Shown piece after piece: positions 60,948 through 64,000 of a stretch of DNA of 64,000 nt. The notes below the pieces were generated by a model that made no database searches, was not told the origin of the DNA, and was given only the letters and a program-made list of their open reading frames with translations. How positions within the stretch are numbered: position 1 is the stretch's first letter; each line of letters begins with the position of its first letter. Source of the stretch: Rufibacter sp. XAAS-G3-1 (GTDB lineage: Bacteria > Bacteroidota > Bacteroidia > Cytophagales > Hymenobacteraceae); NCBI RefSeq assembly GCF_013623775.1, contig NZ_JABFAM010000004.1, forward strand, positions 310,001 through 374,000, in the 5' to 3' direction. Made by a program: the position numbers and the translations under genes.

Positions 60948-62135
60948 ATGCACATTCAACGTAGCCTGTTTGGCGTTTTTCTGGTTGCTTTTCTCAGCCT
61001 CCTGTTCTTCTCGGTGGTCGCTTATTTCAACCTGAAGGAAAACGAAGCGATTGACCGACAGGAAAAAGTCTCTTTCCGGGTACTTAAATCAGTGGAAGTT
61101 CTCTTCCAGAACTTGCAGGACATAGAAGAAGGAGCCACTTCGTTTAGGGCTACCCGCCAGCAGGCGGCCCTGCTAAAGTATCAGGAGGCTTTCTCTCAGT
61201 ACCCGCTGCGCCTGCGGGAACTGCAAAGCGCGGGTGTAACCGATAGCGTGGGGCAAAGCCAGATTAGTGCTATAGCCGCCCAGACGGAAGCCTTTGTGCA
61301 AGTGGCAAGCCAATTGGTTTCGCAGGTGAGTACGCCTTCGGCCACTTCTTCCAGCGCGCCCCCTAAAGACCAGTTGAGGAACCAGCTAAGCGCCATTGAG
61401 ATTCTGGTGCACGCCGTGGAGAAAAAAGAGAGAAGCAGGCTCCATTTCGCCGATACCGAAGCTACTGTCAAAACGGAGCGCACGTTCTCCGCATTTGCGG
61501 CCTTCTCGGCGTTTATGTTCTTCTTTTTCATGACCACTTACTGGTTTATCAGCAGAACCCTGACCAATAAAAACAAAGCCGCCACAATCCTGAGGGAGAA
61601 GGAGCAGCTTTACTCAGGCCTGTTCTATAAAAGTCCGGTCATGCTTTCGCTGGTAGATGCGGAAACAGGCAGGATCATGGACACCAATGAAAGAGCACTG
61701 GCGTTCTTTGGCCATACCCGTGAGCAGGTGATAGGTACCACGGCAGAAAGCGCCGGTATTTTTCTGGACACCTCTGCCAGGGCAGCGATGATCTTGCAAT
61801 TGGGCCAAGACCAAAAAGTACAGAGGTTTGAGACGCAGGTAAAAGCCAAAAATGAAGTAAAAGACGTTCTTTACAACATTGAGAAGGTAGTGCTAGGTAA
61901 CAGAGAGTGCCTTGTCGTAGCTTTTGAAGACATTACTGACCGGAAGGCCGCTGAGAAAAAGCAGAAGGAAAGCGAAACCCTTTTCTCTACCATCTTCTAC
62001 AAAAGCCCCATCATGAAATCTATCTCAGAGGCGGAGACAGGCATTTACCTGGATGTGAACGACAACTTCACCAAGTTCTTTGGGTACGAGAAGGAAGAAA
62101 TCATTGGCAGAACCAGCACTAAACTGCAACTATAG
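60948..62135 (+). CDS. 5' part of an interrupted PAS histidine kinase (sensor region)
   Basis: 395 codons from the ATG at 60948 to an in-frame TAG. A membrane helix (about residues 7-25), a CHASE3-like periplasmic region (about 30-175; EVLFQNLQDIEEGATSFRAT), and a second membrane helix (about 182-205) are present. They are followed by PAS1 (about 222-338; MLSLVDAETGRIMDTNERAL, FEDITDRKAAEKKQKESE) and the first half of PAS2 (from about 343; IMKSISEAETGIYLDVNDN). The frame ends inside PAS2 at TSTKLQL. If translated alone it would be a membrane sensor without a kinase. Confidence 0.75.
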   Translation: MHIQRSLFGVFLVAFLSLLFFSVVAYFNLKENEAIDRQEKVSFRVLKSVEVLFQNLQDIEEGATSFRATRQQAALLKYQEAFSQYPLRLRELQSAGVTDSVGQSQISAIAAQTEAFVQVASQLVSQVSTPSATSSSAPPKDQLRNQLSAIEILVHAVEKKERSRLHFADTEATVKTERTFSAFAAFSAFMFFFFMTTYWFISRTLTNKNKAATILREKEQLYSGLFYKSPVMLSLVDAETGRIMDTNERALAFFGHTREQVIGTTAESAGIFLDTSARAAMILQLGQDQKVQRFETQVKAKNEVKDVLYNIEKVVLGNRECLVVAFEDITDRKAAEKKQKESETLFSTIFYKSPIMKSISEAETGIYLDVNDNFTKFFGYEKEEIIGRTSTKLQL

Positions 62136-62369
62136 ACCCAAGAGGGCGATAGGCCTGCTGTTCTCAGATATCTCCGCAACAACGGTACAGTTAGGGCTCT
62201 GGAGGTAGAGACAAGAACCAAAAGCGGCGAAATCTGCTATATCTCCATCAACTCCAATTTAGTAAACCTGGATGGGCGGGAATGCCTGGTCACTGCGTTT
62301 ACAGATATCACGCAGAAGAAAGAAGCAGATGAGCTTATAAAGAATCTCAATATCTCCTTAGAGAAAAAT

Positions 62370-63872
62370 GTGGCGAAGAGAATGAAGGAAACAGCCGACT
62401 ACAAGTATGCGCTGGATCAATCTGCTATAGTAACCATAGGCAACGAAAACGGCGTGATCATTTATGCGAATGATTACGCCTGCGCCATATCTGGGTACAG
62501 CAGAGAAGAACTGATAGGCAGTGTCTATGGGCTCACTACTTCTGAGTACATTTCAGATGAATTACTAGAAGAGTTGCGGCAAAAGCTTTCCGGCGGAAAC
62601 ACCTGGAAGGGCGAAATCAAAAACAAAAGCAAAAGCGGCACCTACTACTGGACAGAAGCCACCATTGTCCCTATTCTTGACGAAACGGGCATTCCGTACC
62701 AGTACATGTCCATCAGGTGGGACATCACCTCCCAGAAAGCCAACGAAGTGGCCTTGCGGCAGGCTTTTGAAGAACTTGAAAAAAGCGAGGCCCAGCTTAA
62801 AGAAGCCCAGGCACTGTCTCATATGGGCAGCTGGGAATACTCTTTTGATGCCGAGGAAAATATCTGGTCAGACGAGATATACAGGATCTTAGGCACCACC
62901 CCCGCTGAGACTCAGCCAACATTTACCTCGTACTTGCAATTTGTGCACCCAGAAGATGTAGCCATGGTGGAGGAAACCGTGAGGAGCACCATTAGATCTA
63001 CCGAGAAATCGTGCCAATATCATTGCCGAATCATTCACAAAAATGGAGATGTGCGGTACCTCTTCAATGAATTCACCAGGGAGCCTTCCCTGCCGGGCCA
63101 GCCAGACAAACTATTGGGAATTGTACAGGATGTGACCAATGAAAGACTTGCCCAACTGGAAAAAGAGCGCATCACGGCAGATTTGCTGCAACGGAACAAG
63201 GACCTGGAGCAGTTTGCCTACATAGTCTCGCACAACCTCAGAGCTCCCGTCGCCAATATCATTGGCCTGTCTAACCTCATGCGTACCCTGGGCCCCGAAA
63301 ACCCAACGTTTTTTAAATCCATGGAAGGTTTGCAGATTTCGGCCCATAAACTGGACGCGGTGATCAATGACCTGAACAACGTCTTACAGATACGGCGGGA
63401 AGTGAACGAGCGAAAGGAACAGGTAAACCTGAACCAGTTGGTAGAAGATATAAAAACCATGACCTCGGGCCTAATGGCCAAAGAAAACGTCTCCATCAGC
63501 ACCAATTTCTCTGATGTTGACAGTCTCTATACCATCAAAAGTTACCTGCACAGCATTTTCGCCAATCTTATCTCCAACAGCATCAAGTACCGCCAGGCCC
63601 ACCAGGTTCCCACCATTGAGATTTGGTCTTGTAAAAAAGGCGGGAAGAAGATCATCACCTTCCGCGACAACGGCTTGGGCATAGACCTGAAAACCCACCA
63701 GCACAAGATCTTCGGTCTGTACAAACGGTTCCATTTCCATACCGATGGCAAAGGCATGGGCTTGTTTATGGTAAAAACGCAGGTAGAAGCATTGGGCGGT
63801 AAAATCCAGGTGCAAAGCGAGATCAACCAGGGAACCGAGTTCTCCATTGAGTTTGACGAGGCCTACACCTAA
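62370..63872 (+). CDS. 3' part of the interrupted histidine kinase (PAS and kinase region)
   Basis: About 500 codons if started at GTG 62370 (ATG at 62382 is the next option); neither has a convincing ribosome site. Contains PAS3 (about residues 12-125; YALDQSAIVTIGNENGVI), PAS4/PAC (about 145-265; GSWEYSFDAEENIWSDEIYR), HisKA with phospho-accepting His in FAYIVSHNLRAPVANIIG, and the HATPase: N box LISNSIKYRQ, G1 FRDNGLGID, G2 GKGMGLFMVKTQVEALGG. It ends TEFSIEF, the normal kinase end. No response-regulator gene is in the window. Confidence 0.8.
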   Translation: MAKRMKETADYKYALDQSAIVTIGNENGVIIYANDYACAISGYSREELIGSVYGLTTSEYISDELLEELRQKLSGGNTWKGEIKNKSKSGTYYWTEATIVPILDETGIPYQYMSIRWDITSQKANEVALRQAFEELEKSEAQLKEAQALSHMGSWEYSFDAEENIWSDEIYRILGTTPAETQPTFTSYLQFVHPEDVAMVEETVRSTIRSTEKSCQYHCRIIHKNGDVRYLFNEFTREPSLPGQPDKLLGIVQDVTNERLAQLEKERITADLLQRNKDLEQFAYIVSHNLRAPVANIIGLSNLMRTLGPENPTFFKSMEGLQISAHKLDAVINDLNNVLQIRREVNERKEQVNLNQLVEDIKTMTSGLMAKENVSISTNFSDVDSLYTIKSYLHSIFANLISNSIKYRQAHQVPTIEIWSCKKGGKKIITFRDNGLGIDLKTHQHKIFGLYKRFHFHTDGKGMGLFMVKTQVEALGGKIQVQSEINQGTEFSIEFDEAYT

Positions 63873-63916
63873 AAACCGCTTCTGTAAAAGCAGCCCCCTA
63901 ACGAACACTCCGGGTC

Positions 63917-63952
63917 GTTTTCGGCCTATTTTTCTGAAAAGGCCCTAAAAAC
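63917..63952. repeat. 36-bp palindromic repeat D, copy 29
   Basis: GTTTT-CGGCC-TATTTT-TCTG-AAAAGG-CCCTA-AAAAC, 44 bp past the kinase stop. The last 48 bp of the window show no assignable feature. Confidence 0.65.
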
Positions 63953-64000
63953 ACCGCTTATATTGGTCTACAATCTGCGTGAAGTAATTTGGTCAGTTCT

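Larger units (their letters stand above)
60948..63872 (+). pseudogene. Multi-PAS sensor histidine kinase interrupted by an in-frame TAG
   Basis: Reading through TAG at 62133-62135 joins two open frames in the same phase and restores 974 codons. The bases between them (62136-62369) translate without a stop into the second half of PAS2 (YLRNNGTVRALEVETRTKSG, CLVTAFTDITQKKEADEL) and a coiled-coil linker. In relatives the motif after the PAS helix is often L-W-x-x-x-x-D-R, so TGG to TAG is the simplest origin. H762 (VSHNLRAPV) would be the phosphorylated His of the intact protein. Nonsense mutation, sequencing error or translational readthrough are all possible. Confidence 0.75.

Overview
The window looks like a chromosomal segment of a Bacteroidota bacterium, most likely Cytophagales/Hymenobacteraceae (Rufibacter- or Pontibacter-like). 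This is inferred from a SusC/SusD pair, type IX secretion (PorZ and a T9SS C-terminal domain cargo), a Nudix-type AraR, Bacteroidota-style promoters (TTTG, about 19 bp, TAnnTTTG) and surface-lipoprotein signals with Asp-rich residues after the lipidated Cys. No rRNA, tRNA, CRISPR array, prophage or complete insertion sequence was seen.

Layout. 1-4.4 kb: partial porZ, a UbiA-family prenyltransferase, a cold-shock protein, kdsC, iscX, fdx and a DUF2520 protein, all on the minus strand. 4.6-10.2 kb: a cytochrome c maturation cluster transcribed ccmB, (GIY-YIG gene), ccmC, ccmD, ccmE, ccmF. The GIY-YIG gene is AT-richer and looks inserted; CcmE has Cys instead of His at the haem-attachment site. 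10.4-14.9 kb: a beta-helix surface lipoprotein and a TonB-dependent receptor, separated by an attenuator-like hairpin. 15-18 kb: repeat-rich DNA around a MoxR ATPase and a decayed DUF486 gene. 18.2-24.5 kb: one 2112-residue secreted DUF11-repeat protein. 25-31.5 kb: an acidic protein of unknown function, an aldehyde dehydrogenase, a GNAT acetyltransferase, a split transketolase and a HAD phosphatase. 32-34.8 kb: a cNMP/CBS/DUF294 protein overlapping a membrane-anchored DEDDh exonuclease gene.

35.3-59.6 kb: an L-arabinose/arabinan utilisation locus. SusC/SusD and surface GH43 enzymes would capture and cut arabinan. GH51 (two), GH43 (two more), GH127/146-type and GH97 enzymes would strip side chains. 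A lipoprotein aldose epimerase interconverts anomers. AraA, AraB and AraD would convert L-arabinose to D-xylulose-5-phosphate, and the nearby transketolase could feed this to central metabolism. The Nudix-family AraR is the likely repressor; a palindrome overlaps a clear araB promoter. 59.7-64 kb: a fatty-acid hydroxylase-family protein and a PAS-rich histidine kinase interrupted by an in-frame TAG.

The most unusual feature is the intergenic DNA. A 36-bp palindrome of fixed architecture (GTTTT-N5-TGTTTT-N4-AAAACA-N5-AAAAC) occurs about 29 times, nearly always between genes and often within 6-66 bp of a stop codon; its two arms vary together. Larger structured repeats (here called A, B, C and E) occur in two or three copies each and also show compensatory changes. 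These look like undescribed structured repeat families of this lineage.
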